In this document: positions 12,250 to 22,954 of the stretch, one piece after another
Layout: every line of letters starts with the position of its first letter
Position numbering within the stretch: position 1 is the stretch's first letter
Source: Trichinella spiralis
Taxonomy: Eukaryota > Nematoda > Enoplea > Trichinellida > Trichinellidae
Reading direction: 5' to 3'
NCBI GenBank assembly: GCA_000181795.3
Contig: CM012954.1
Span: forward strand, 8,772,620-8,836,619
Length of the DNA: 64,000 bases
Made by a program: the position numbers and the translations under genes
The notes under the pieces: model-generated
Told to the model about the DNA's origin: nothing
What the model saw: only the letters and a program-made list of their open reading frames with translations
Database searches by the model: none

Positions 12250-15110
12250 TTAACAGTTGTCCAGCGTTGGATTGAGTAACGACAAGAAGCCGCCAACTAA
12301 ATGAACACTTCCGGTGACGAGCACTTGTATTGTTCGTTGATGATTATCAGTTATCATCATGTTTTCACTTTTGAAAAGCTGACGGATGCTATCATGAGCA
12401 GTGCTGATGCAACAAAAGCTTTCCACATTGGTAAGTGCTGAATCTAAATTGCATGTATATATATATATATTCGCATAACTTTCTTTTTCTTCTTCAACTT
12501 ACCTTGTTTTTGTATCTCTTTCCAAATTTGCATATTTCTCCTGATTACTTCCGAATTGTTTCGTGTATCGCTTTGGTAAGATATCGTTTCTGAAAGGAAA
12601 TTGGTTTAATGTATCAAATGTTGAAAATGTCTGTCTAATTAGAAAAATGATTGCCTGAATCAGAATTCATGTCACAAGTGACATTGGTTGGACAGAAGAT
12701 GGCTTTGTTGAAATGAAAACGCTGAAGCGAGCATATGAAAAAAATTTTTTTTTAATATTAATGGTTGAATTTGAAAAATGAAAGAGAGAGAGAAAAAGTA
12801 CTACTGTGAGAGGTAGGAGAAGTTGCTTGGCATTTCGTCCTCTTGTGCAGTGGAAAACCAAAATACGATAATCAGCTTCAGTTGCTGCAGCTTCGCCAAA
12901 CCACGCGGCACAGCACTGCCAATTGGAAAATGAAAAGTAAAAAAGAAAGGAAAGATAAAAAAAGAGAAGAGACAGTATAACCTGAATACTGAGAGGCGTG
13001 TGTGCACCGTCCAAATAATATTCAATGCCATTTTTCTTTATAATCTGTGAACGACCAGGCCAACGGCACGACTCCAATGCTTCAAGGGAGAAATGTTTAA
13101 ATTTGAGAAATTACCTTCTTCACCAATTAATTAAATTTACCCATTATTTCTTTTTCGTTCAATGGTGCGTCGAAGAGTTCAGCTTTGAAATTTTTCACAT
13201 TGTTCATGTTCAAAATTGGCGAACAACAATATCCTTAATGTGCAAATTTTTAATTTTAAATGATTTACAATTAAATGAAATTTTGCTCATCACAATTGCC
13301 TTACCCATTTTCATAATCCAATAACGAGCCAAGTGAATAGCTAGATTTGCATTTTCTTTTTGATGTTCTCCAGCTATTCCCAAATTAGTCATATACTGAT
13401 AGTTGGAAAAATCATTTACTGCATAAAGAGGGCACTAGAATTTTCAATTTCAATAATTTAAAACAAAAAAGACAATCTTTTCATTATTTATTTATTTATT
13501 TGTAGGAATAAAATTCAAATTACTCCGATTTCTTTCGAACGCTTTTCAAATACTTCCATTGCTTCAGTGCACTGAGGCACTGTAAATGTGGGAATTCCTT
13601 TCTGAAAAGATTCATCACAATGAAATGTTTTTCTTTTCCATTCACTTTCCACTGAAACAACGATCAATTAGCATTACCTTCATTATTCCGGCTTTGTTCC
13701 AAGCAATCTCTTCAATAGTATCACCCAAAAGTTGTGTATGATCGAAATCAAGTCGGGTTATAGCGCAGACGACAGGATTTCTAGAAAAATCAATGATCAA
13801 TTTTTTTTACAGTTTGAAAAAATTATTCTAACTTGACAATGTTCGTGCAATCGTACGTGCCACCAATTCCAACTTCTAAAATAGCTACATCAACCTGAAA
13901 TAATTTTTATAATACAGATAATATTTCATAATAATGGTATTATTTATTATTGCATAATTTATTTTTTATTCTTGTACGTTGCATTAATTTTAATATATTA
14001 CAGTATACCATACTGTACCTTTAACTCAAAGAAAATATGGAAAGCCAGAGTTGTAAGAAATGGAAAATATCTGAGGACGGTCTTGAATTCCATATTCTGA
14101 AAACAAAGCAGTCATTAAGAAAACATAAAACTTATTTACTTTTTGCTCTCTTCATCAGTACAAAGTAAGCAATGTTCACCACTTACAAATGGCATTTTTG
14201 TTGTAATGAAGCAAACATTTAATAACTTTTTTAAAAGAAATTCATTATTAACAGTAGAATATCAAAATGTGATGAAAATTTCAAATAGTGTTGGATTGAG
14301 ATATGTTTATTGCATGTTTCATTTATAAATTCAATAAATTAAACAAGTCTTAAACTTAATAATAAATCTATTGAATTTAGTGGCATTTTTTTTATAAAAA
14401 TACATTCGTACCTCATTTTTACAAAGAGCTACCTTTCTGTAAAGTGTCCAAAAAGAATCTCTGAAGCATTCTTCTGAAATTGGATTGTTATTTATTCGAA
14501 TGCGCTCTCGAACACTGACCAAATGTGGAGAACTGCAAAAAAATATATTTAAACTAAAATTATTTGTACATTTAACAAATACCTGAAAAAGCCTGTGCGT
14601 ATTCCTTTGGAACGCAAAATGCTCTCTACGAAAGCACAAACCGAACCTTTTCCTTTTGTTCCGCTAACGTGGATCACGTTCAACTGATCCAATTTTGAAA
14701 TCTGAAAAATTATTTAAAATTTACAAGCTGACTATAACCCTTTCAAATATACTTTGACGAAACATTTTGAAATGCTAAAAGATTAATTCATTTCATGCAT
14801 TTTCAGAAAATCCAGCAAATCGTCGTCATGCTCAAACAAACTCATGCTTATCGTACAAACAGTAAAATATACTTACTTCCAAACCAGTAGCAGGTATGCA
14901 TTTTGCAAAATTTTCAAACCATTCAGTAGGGTGCTTATTGTTTTCGTATTTTCGTTCCGATGTAATTTGCAACTCATTAAGTAGTTTCACAACTTCCTTT
15001 GTTAAGCGAATTAAAAAAAAATTAAATTTGTGATTACTTTATCTTACCTTGAAAGAAGGTGCGTTTGAATAAGTCCTTTGTGCCATTGACATCACATTTC
15101 TCAGAAGCAT
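12250..15110 (-). CDS. FPGS: Folylpolyglutamate synthase
   Basis: Fifteen exons: 15110-15048, 14996-14877, 14701-14583, 14532-14433, 14096-14019, 13894-13833, 13780-13678, 13601-13524, 13434-13305, 13233-13141, 13079-12982, 12915-12805, 12721-12655, 12589-12503 and 12437-12250. All phases agree, giving 1497 nt and 498 aa. The enzyme adds glutamates to tetrahydrofolates using ATP, which retains folate in cytosol and mitochondria. Family marks in order are the P-loop GTKGKGS (residues 75-81), GFFSSPHL followed by [61 protein letters not shown] and a C-terminal [12 protein letters not shown]. The first 21 residues are basic and lack acids, like a mitochondrial presequence, with in-frame Met7 and Met9 as possible alternative starts. 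Exon 13 appears to end at a GC rather than GT donor. Several acceptors are atypical (AACAAAG, CTTGAAG). The gene is divergent from IMP3. Confidence 0.93.
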
Positions 15111-15727
15111 TAAAGTTTTACGAACTATAAATAAAAAACTGAAAGATTAATAATGCACAAGTTACTGGAAAAAATAAAACTCGCCCTAATTACAGATTTG
15201 CTTAAATGGATCATATGATAAAAGAAAAATATTTTAGATGAATTCTTAATTAATTTTCACTACTGTTTATTAATTTTCATTTATAACAAGTTTGCTTAAG
15301 CTTTATTTAAAAATCATAATTCTCAATAAGATCAGTACAATATTTGCAAGTCGTTTACAGTAAAAATGTTTAATTTTCAGTTACAAATTTTAATTGTATT
15401 ATTTATGTAAAAAGTATAAAACTTGAGACTAGAACTGATTTTTGTGACTGATAAGGTATTATGTCTATCGAAGTGTTGCTTAATGTGCTCGTTTGATGAC
15501 TATTATTTGCTCGTTCTAAAATTACCTGCATTAAAAATTTGTAATAGCTGAATTCTGGATAACAAAATTAAATAGATGAAGTGCTGAATAAGTTAAATTA
15601 TAGAATTTTAAAATTGACAAATTGGTTTCCTTCCGATTACTGTAATTTAAGTTGGAACATAATTCTCACAATATTACAGTAACCAATGCTGAATTTATTT
15701 TTTAGATAATTACACCAACCTTTCACC
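15111..15727. promoter_or_regulatory. Divergent FPGS/IMP3 promoter region
   Basis: These 617 bp separate the two outward-facing start codons and must hold the promoters of both genes. They are AT-rich with no clear TATA box. On the minus strand a sequence resembling a splice acceptor (TTATTTATAG) lies 15 nt upstream of the FPGS ATG, so FPGS may have a 5' UTR intron or receive a trans-spliced leader; the sequence alone cannot decide. Confidence 0.55.
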
Positions 15728-16574
15728 ATGCGAAAGCTCAGATATCACGAACGAAAACTGTTGAAAAAAGTAGATTTTATTAACTGGCAGGTGGACAATA
15801 ATTTGCACGAAAGTAAAATAATGCAACGTTATCGTTTGAAATCCCACGAAGAATATACTTCGTACTCGAAACTTTCGCATGAAGTTCGTGAATTGGCTCG
15901 TAAAATCAAAGAGCTCGACCCAAAGGATCCATTTCGTGTAGAATCCTCACGTTTGCTTATTGACAAATGTTATGCAATAGGTTTGATACCCACTCGCCGA
16001 GGGCTTGATCTGTGCGATTCGGTAAACACATCCGCATTTTGCAGGTAAACATTTTTTTGCGTCAGTTATTATTTATTAAAATTATTTTTAGGCGTAGACT
16101 TCCAGTTTTGATGGTCAAAAGTAATATGGTGGAAAATTTAGCGACCGCTACCAAGTTTGTTGAACACGGACACGTACGTGTTGGCCCTGTTATGATAAGC
16201 GATCCTGCATTTATTGTTCCAAGGTAGGAAATTTTGCTAAAAAGAATAATTTTTTGTTATTTTGATTTACTTTTTTTTAAAATTGAATGCAACATTTACA
16301 AACAATTACTGAATACGTGTGAACTGTAAATTTCAATTCACATTGCTCGTTTTCACTTTTCCTTTGAAGAAAGCAATTTTTTGTATTTATTTTTTTATTA
16401 AACCAGCGTGAAAAAGAAATATTTGTATTTGTGAATGAATTAATAAGTGTACTATATATATGTCGTTGTTGTAGAAATTTAGAAGACTTCATTACATGGA
16501 CGAATACGTCTGCCGTGCGCAAACATGTTCTCGAATACAATGATATGAAAGATGATTATGATTTAATGTGCTAA
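15728..16574 (+). CDS. imp3: U3 small nucleolar ribonucleoprotein IMP3
   Basis: Three exons, 15728-16044, 16092-16223 and 16475-16574, give 549 nt and 182 aa, nearly the length of the human protein (184 aa). IMP3 binds U3 snoRNA in the small-subunit processome and helps it pair with pre-rRNA for 18S maturation in the nucleolus. The N-terminus has the family's RKLRYHERKLLKKVDFINW block. The Cys-Arg-Arg-Arg-Leu-Pro junction is rebuilt exactly across intron 1. An S4 RNA-binding region spans about residues 106-170, with EHGHVRVGP and DPAFIVPR, and the end HVLEYND-x-x-DDYDL is typical. Intron 1 is 47 bp and intron 2 is 251 bp. The stop is followed after 184 bp by the EMC6 start on the same strand. 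Confidence 0.96.
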
Positions 16575-16758
16575 TGGCGATTTGTTTTGTTGTTTTCAGT
16601 GATGATCATTTTGGTTTTGTAGTAAAATTTCATTGAAAAATCTATGAATACTATTTTTAAAAAGTTTTGCTTTAAATACTTTTTTACTTATTTTGTTTGA
16701 ATGTATGAATCCATGTGTTATTTATTATTATTATCACTGTCTAGGGGACCATCAAAAT

Positions 16759-17327
16759 ATGTACAAATCTCGTCCAAATTTTTCGAACTGTGAGTATTTA
16801 TTTTTCTTTTTCGTTTTTCTTCTATTTCATTTTATTATAATCATATTCATGTAATATTCCTGAAATTGCTAGTACTGTTGAAAAGAATATGAATGAGGAG
16901 GCGTTTTAAAAATTTTGAAAGTGTTTTTTCCTGTTAATGTTTTTGTGAAACGAAGTGGAATTGAATTATTTTCATTTTAGTAGACGATTTGGCGAAAAAG
17001 AACAAACGACCCCAAGGAGATTGTGATGCTGCTTTCAGTGAATGGGCTGTTCGAAATAATTTCTCCGTTTTGGAATACAGTCGTACGTGTCAAGCTGCTG
17101 CATCCGGCGTTGCTGCTGGTATACTTGGGCTCACAGGATTAGCAGGTTTTGTTTTTTACTTTTTGTGTGCTTTGGCGCAAAGCTGTGTTTGGTATTGGAA
17201 AACTGACTGTTGTTGGAAAGATTACTTTCCAAATTTTTCTACTATTCTGTTGCATGGCCTTTTTGGTGGCTTGTTTACTTATGTTTTGTTTTGGACCTTT
17301 CTTTATGGTATTGTACATGTTTATTGA
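16759..17327 (+). CDS. emc6: ER membrane protein complex subunit 6
   Basis: Two exons: a 31-nt first exon 16759-16789, ending at donor GTGAGT, and 16981-17327 after acceptor TTTTAG. Together they encode 125 aa, compared with about 110 in vertebrates. EMC6 is a membrane core subunit of the EMC, which inserts tail-anchored and multipass proteins into the ER membrane. The C-terminal two thirds match the family closely: AAGILGLTGLAGF in the first membrane helix, a short hydrophilic loop with KDYFPN, then GLFGGLFTYVLFWTFLYG and the terminal HVY. The N-terminal extension with KKNKRPQGD is variable and its first exon is inferred only from splice signals and phase. An AATAAA lies 32 nt past the stop, at 17359-17364. 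Confidence 0.93.
17320..17325 (-). terminator. Candidate poly(A) signal of the 17430-18743 PAN gene, inside the EMC6 coding end
   Basis: The complement of the last EMC6 codons and stop reads AATAAA on the minus strand, 105 nt beyond the stop of the convergent PAN gene. No better minus-strand hexamer was seen between the two stops. If used, the two mRNAs overlap tail to tail. Confidence 0.35.
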
Positions 17328-17429
17328 TTTTAAACATTTAAAATACATACTGTAATATAATAAATGTAATGTTTTATAGGACAGAAGTTTTCTTAAATGC
17401 AAATTCTTTTATACAATTAATTTCTTTGC

Positions 17430-18743
17430 TTATTTGCAACCCATGCATGAGACAATTATTGAACCTTGGTGTTCTGATGGTATTGGTCGTTTTATGCAGG
17501 GAAGCTTTTTGTAAGATAGACGACACAATTTGGTTTGTGGATTGTATAATGCAGAATGACAAAAAACCGACTGATGACAGTGAACTGCGCAGTCGTAAAA
17601 ATCCACTACATCCGAAACACTTCCGTAGGTGATCATACGGTATGTCATTGGTGCTGGTTGATAAAAGAAGGTAAAATTTTGTGGACAATCTGTAAATAAA
17701 TATTTCGTATAATTGTTTATTTATTAAAAATGAATTTTTTTTTTCTTACCAGTTTTTAGTTTATTTGGAAGTTCAGTTGTCTTGACAATTTCTGATGGTT
17801 CAGTGCTACTTGAGCTTGGTAGATTTGATGTTAATTCTGATTTTTTGGTTGTAAAAGTAGGTGTTGTTGTAAGTGTCGAACTGGGCAGTGTTTGTAATGC
17901 ATCAGCGTCTAAAAGAGATTAAAGTTGTTTAGTTAAAATAAAATTTTGTAAGTAACAAAAGCCAGAATTCATCTATTCATCATCAGTAGTAGTATACTTG
18001 TAGTAAATATGTGATATTCTTTAAAGAAAATTAAAAACTCAAAACTGAATATGATGTGCATATTAACAAACGGTGGACTAGAATTTACGACAGTACATTA
18101 TTTTTTTAATGGTCAGTCTATTTAGCTGATATTTTTTTTGAAATTGGTTTGGGAAATTGTTCATTGATGAATGAAATAAACGACGCGTTGCTTTACCTTC
18201 TTCACAACGCAAGCAAGAATATGCGTAGGTGATTCCAGCTTGTATGGACTTTGTTTCGTTCTTGTCAGGGATGTGATTGCAGTTGGCACGTTGCCAATAT
18301 GCAAATCGACAGAAAGCACTGCCGTCGAAACTCTTCTTTGGCTTTTCGAAAATGACCGTGTAGCAAAACATCAAACGATCATAGCACATTTGAAGACATT
18401 CATCGAGTGATTTCACTTTACGAAGCATGTAAGGAGTGATGTCGATTAGACTCGACTCCGGTAGTTGAATTTTTGAAAGTTTACCACGGCATGCTGGAAT
18501 ATTTAAAGTTTATTTATTTTTATTGTTCATATATATATAATACATGTAACGAATAACATGATATTGATTTTGCTTACCTGTGAAATTTGGCTTTGAATCG
18601 ATAGATTGAATAGCTGCTAAAAGAAAATGAAAGTTTTATAAAAGTTGGAGTATTTTGAAAAAAAATATCCATCTTCTCTTACAGTATCCAGGAAACGACG
18701 ATATCACTAGTAGAAGTGGAAAAATGTAAGTGAATGTATTCAT
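17430..18743 (-). CDS. Secreted protein with two PAN-like cysteine domains joined by a Ser/Thr linker
   Basis: Five exons, 18743-18683, 18616-18578, 18493-18197, 17908-17750 and 17689-17430, keep phase throughout and give 816 nt, 271 aa. The first 20-22 residues are a signal peptide (hydrophobic IFPLLLVI core, then SSFPGY). Exon 3 encodes a PAN-like unit with the spaced cysteines of CLQMCYD, YTVIFEK, FCRFAYW and a closing SCLRC. Exon 4 is a linker rich in Thr, Ser and Pro (a likely O-glycosylation site). Exon 5 encodes a second PAN-like unit with DCAVHCHQ, CHSALYN and LCRLSYKK, ending in SCMGCK. The domains are divergent and the PAN assignment rests on cysteine spacing. A function in the extracellular matrix or on the surface is inference only. 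The gene converges on EMC6. Confidence 0.8.
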
Positions 18744-18845
18744 GGAGGGATAGATTTGTATTTGGTAAACTTTTTGAAAATTTCGTAATCTACTGGATGG
18801 AACGAAATTCAATTGCAGTGAATGTGAAATTTCTGTCAAAGCAGC

Positions 18846-18854
18846 ATTTATATA
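18846..18854 (-). promoter_or_regulatory. TATA box of the two-PAN gene
   Basis: TATATAAAT on the minus strand lies about 105 nt upstream of the start codon at 18743. It would place transcription start near 18815-18820 with a 5' UTR of about 75 nt. Confidence 0.5.
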
Positions 18855-18869
18855 GAATATAATTTTCAA

Positions 18870-19670
18870 GGCGCTTTTTGAGGCGCAAACGGCTCAACAA
18901 TTATTGCTTACACAAGGACACGTTTTTCAGTTCTGTCTTGTTGTTGCTGTCTTTTTTTGTTTTACGATCTTCCTCATAGTTGTTATTTTCAAGGGCAGGC
19001 GAGTTTAAATATTTTCATCAAACCGATCCCATTGGTCGGTTCCTTTTTGATAATTTGCCCGACCCTGAACTTCGTCTGGAAAAATAGCAATTTTCATTTT
19101 TCATTTTTGCCATCTCTTTTTTTATTTCATGAAAAAATGCTTCATCAGAAGATAGCCGAAATCACTTTCATTCTCATTGATCACATATCAAACTGACTTA
19201 GATGTGTAGAAATAGTGCAAAAAGAAAAAAAATGTTTTTTTTTCTTATAAATTCAACTTTTGAATTTGTTTTTTTTGAGCAAAGAAAACAGCAACTACGA
19301 ACGAAAGTGAACATTTTGTACCACCTTCTGTGTTTTAATGTTGTTCATTTATATTGTTGCTTGCTTTTTGAACTTACTGTATTTTTGTGTTTTTTGTCTT
19401 TTCATTCGGTACACAATTCAAAACATATAAACTTCTAAGTAAATTTAATAGAATTTTAATAAAAGAAAAATTGTAATGTAAAAAAGACGTTTAACGTAAA
19501 AATTTATTTAACTGAACAAAAATTTTTAAAGTAATTGCTCATATGTTTTAATCCACTTTAAAATGCCGTTTAAAGTAGCTTGTTTAAGACATGTTTATCT
19601 ATCCAAACTATTCAACAACTACCAGTGAACAGTTGAATTTGCTTTACAGCAGTTTCGAGCAGATTAAAGC
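18870..19670. other. Divergent intergenic region
   Basis: This separates the two-PAN gene (-) from the four-helix membrane protein gene (+). It is AT-rich with T-runs. A moderately GC segment sits at 18870-19090. The short frames on the + strand here have no domain and no supporting splice structure. Confidence 0.5.
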
Positions 19671-21013
19671 ATGCTAAATAAGCAAATATTGTGTAGATGC
19701 GCAATATTGGTACTGTTATTTTTTGTCTTTTGATTTTGTAATAGAGAAAATTAAGTTTAATTTTTTAATGTAAAAGAAAAATAGATAAAGCAAAACTTTT
19801 TTGCTTTCTATTGCTTTGTATGCAATTTATCGTTCATAAAAATAAATTTTTTTTTATTTTTTATTTTATATATGTACATATATTTTCAGATTGTTAGTAT
19901 ATGTTACACCGGTATTGCGGCGAAATATAAAAATTGGTCAATCCTCCCTCTAGGTGTGTTGACATTTTTATTCACAATTTTTTCACTTGTGCAGTACAAA
20001 TTCCATATAGTGAAGAAGAGACCCAAACTGACAGTAAATTGATAATTTTTTTTACTTACTGAAAGATTTTAATGTTGTTTGTTGTTGCTTAAAGTTGGAA
20101 AATTAATAATTGTAATACAGTAGTTGCAGTTGTCAGTGTCAATGGATTAATATCGAATTGAAGATTTGAAATAAAAATTTTATTCTATTATTAATTTCAG
20201 GAAGCTATTTTTGGGCTGAGTGTTATACTTTTCAATGGTGGTGTTATTGCTATCATCTTCTTAGAGAAGGATTTTAACATCCGTGAGGAAATGCTCAGTG
20301 AAAATAATGTTTTTAAATTTGCCACCGCTGGTTGTAATGTATTTTGTGTATGTTGTCAATTGTACGTATTAGTAAAGGTGTTGGCTGGAAAAACGGATGC
20401 AGACGTTGCAACTACTAAAGCAACTGGTGATTCGAAAGTGCAGGGAAATGAAAATTTAGCGCTTAATGATGCTGAAGAAGGTGCTGATGAAGATGAAGAG
20501 GAAGAGGGAGAAGGAGAAGAGGGAGAAGAAGAAGGAGAAGAAGAAGCGGATGAAGATGAAGAAGGGGAAGGAGAAGAGGTAGAAGAAGCAGGAGCAGGAG
20601 TGGCAGGAGCAGCATTAGCAGGAGGAGGAGGAAAAGCAGAAGAGAAAGAAGCAAAAGATGCAAAAGGAGGGAAAAAAGGAAAAGAACAAAAAGCGACCAA
20701 AGCTAAAGAACAGAAGAAAAAAGACGACAAGAAGGCGAAGCAAAAAATGACGACGACGAAAAAGGAGAAGGAAAAGAAAGCCACAAAAAGTCCCAAAGCT
20801 AAAAAAGATAAAAAGGCGAAAACTGCTAAAAAGAAATCGAAAACAAAGAAGAAAACAGGCAAGGGTAAAAAAGCCAAAAAAACAAAGGGGACAAAGGGGA
20901 AAAAGAAAACGAAAAGTAAACCTCTTAAAAAGTTAGCAGGTAAAAAGAAGAAGGTACAAAAAGCAACAAAAAAAGCTGCTAAAAAAGTTACGAAGAAAAT
21001 TGGCAAGAAGTAA
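19671..21013 (+). CDS. Four-helix membrane protein with acidic and lysine-rich C-terminal tail
   Basis: Three exons are proposed: 19671-19709, 19890-20033 and 20201-21013, giving 331 aa. Exons 2 and 3 are well supported; exon 1 is inferred because it supplies a Met and an in-phase GT donor (GTACTG, not ideal). Hydrophobic segments lie at about residues 8-22, 30-50, 62-82 and 99-124, a four-helix layout like MARVEL-type proteins, with a basic loop (VKKRPK) between helices 2 and 3 and a cysteine-rich helix 4. From about 125 the protein is hydrophilic: an almost pure Glu/Asp/Gly stretch at 151-190, an Ala/Gly stretch, then about 125 residues dominated by Lys, Ala and Thr to the end. The tail would face the cytosol if both termini are cytosolic. 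I do not recognise a named family. An AATAAA at 21120-21125 ends the transcript unit. Confidence 0.7.
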
Positions 21014-22665
21014 TATGTTTGATAATTTTTATTTTGTTTAATTTTTATTTTTATAATTTTTCTCGAGTTGACAACCAATTTTTTGGGATGTTCAACTGAA
21101 TTAAAAATATTATTGTTCAAATAAAAAAAAACTTTTTCTAAATTCTAATTTGTCTGTAATTTGTATAAAAGTTGAAATTCTCATTTGATTACTATAGAAT
21201 CTTAATGATAGTCACGATTTATTAAAAAGTAAACGACAACTGTACAATTTACAGTTTATGTTGTATTGTTTGGAAATTGGAATTGTTTTTAATTACATAA
21301 AGTTGTGAAATTTTATTTTAAATTTACACCAAAATCACGGACAGAATTTGACGACTTAATTTTTGAATAATTAAGCGTAATGTAAATGATTAAATAGGGA
21401 CAAAAGTATTGTGGAGAATATACGAGGAGTGAAACAAGATAAATTTACAATACTATCAATCACTTTGTTGACTGATTTTTCAGGTAATTGATTTCAATGT
21501 TGAAATATATAATTTCATGTTGGACTTGATGAATGAAATTGATTGTCAGTGTTATGATATTTTATAGAAGAAGCCTAAAACATGTTGTACATTGCAACAT
21601 GCCAGTTGTACATATTGTATTATATTCGTTTGTATATTATTTTGCATTGAATGGTTAAAATTTTTTATTGGAAAATTTTTTATATCAAATTAAACAAAAC
21701 CAAAATTTTCAACTTTTTTAGTTTTGGAAGCGAATTATAATTTACATTTGCAATAGATTAATGGGAAAACCGACTTATATGCACATATATATGAATGTAC
21801 ACGTGAGTGTGGGTGTATAATGCGTATAATTGTTTAATCTGTACAGTATACATAAACAGAATGAGCGAATGTTTGTTTATGTTATGCAAATTTATGAATG
21901 TCAATGGAATTATTTTAGTAAACGTTGAGGTAGAATAAATATTTGCCATCGGAATGATAATATTTATTTTTTAACGTGGATAATAGTTACTGTTACAAAA
22001 TAGCTTGTATGTTAAAACCGCGTAATTGTAATTTTATTAATTTTCTCATAATTGAATTCACCAACTACTTGAATACGCAGTAAAATATGAGAGCTGATGA
22101 TACAATTGAATAAGATTAAAAATTAATAAACAAAATTCTATTTTATACCAACAATAATTGATGATGATTTATTAAAAAAAATTATTGTTAAAAATCAAAT
22201 TTATATTATAAAAATATTATCAAAATTTTCACATCACGTGTGTTTGGGTGTGTGTGTGTGTGTGTATGGTCGATTCATTCGCTTTAATTTTATTGGTTTC
22301 AATTTGGATAAGTGAAAGAAAGAATAAGGTGCAACAATTTCAAAAATTTGCATATTCATCGAGAGTTTTCAATTGACTGGACAATGATTTGTTGATAATC
22401 TTTCGAACAGATTGGTCGATTGATGGTGATTTTCATTTTCAATCATTGTCGTTATTGGTCAGCTTTGTTATTGTTATTATTATTCTAATTCGGTAAATGA
22501 GAATAAGAAGAAGAAGAAAAAAAGAGGTGCGACTTGCAGCAAAACGGTCGGTGACTTGACTGACATTTATTTAATGGTCCGTTTGGTGGTGGTTTAAAAT
22601 GACTACTGGACTATTATCATTATTCTTATTATTCTTTATTATTATTATTATTATTGTTGTTGTCG
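21014..22665. other. AT-rich intergenic stretch
   Basis: No exon is supported. A GT run lies at about 22250-22266 and AAG/ATT triplet runs at 22500-22660. It ends in the promoter of the signal-peptide exon at 22860. Confidence 0.5.
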
Positions 22666-22674
22666 TATAAAAAG
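22666..22674 (+). promoter_or_regulatory. TATA box upstream of the signal-peptide exon
   Basis: TATAAAAAG stands at the boundary between an AT-rich microsatellite and a GC-richer segment. It lies 186 nt before the ATG at 22860, so the 5' UTR would be about 160 nt. Confidence 0.5.
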
Positions 22675-22859
22675 CGAGCACGCTTTATGTACAATGGCTG
22701 GCTTTCTTTCACAATCTGTCCGTCACAAGCCAACAAGCCGGCCCGGCCGAAAATAACAAAAGCGCCACACCGCTGTAGAAATTGTTGTTCGTTGAATTGA
22801 AGTCGAGCCCATTACCCAACTTCAGACCGCCTGCCTTTCACAACCAACAAACAAACAGC

Positions 22860-22954
22860 ATGCCTGCGAAACTTTTCTCCACTCTCTTCACCAACAGTCG
22901 ACTACAACTTCCATCGTCGCTCCTCGTACTTATGATAATTTTTTCTCTTCACTG
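22860..22954 (+). CDS. Probable first coding exon of a secreted or membrane protein (rest not found)
   Basis: ATG at 22860 opens 31 codons plus two bases that end at a perfect GTAAGT donor (22955). The peptide starts MPAKLFSTLFTNSRLQLP and continues with SSLLVLMIIFSLHW, a basic N-region followed by a hydrophobic core, as in a signal peptide. A TATA box lies 186 nt upstream. The next exon must begin with one base completing a TG-x codon. I could not identify it: no clear downstream exon is visible before the Sox gene, so the gene would have a very long intron or tiny exons. The product is unknown. Confidence 0.4.

Noticed and set aside
17374-17688. 104-codon minus-strand frame overlapping the second PAN exon
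   Set aside because: The alternative frame carries the cysteine pattern and joins in phase to the upstream exons; this one does not.
20356-21120. 254-codon minus-strand frame rich in Phe, Ser and Ala
   Set aside because: It is the antisense of the Glu/Lys-rich tail of the + strand gene; the composition explains the open frame, and the tail is in phase with the spliced membrane domain.
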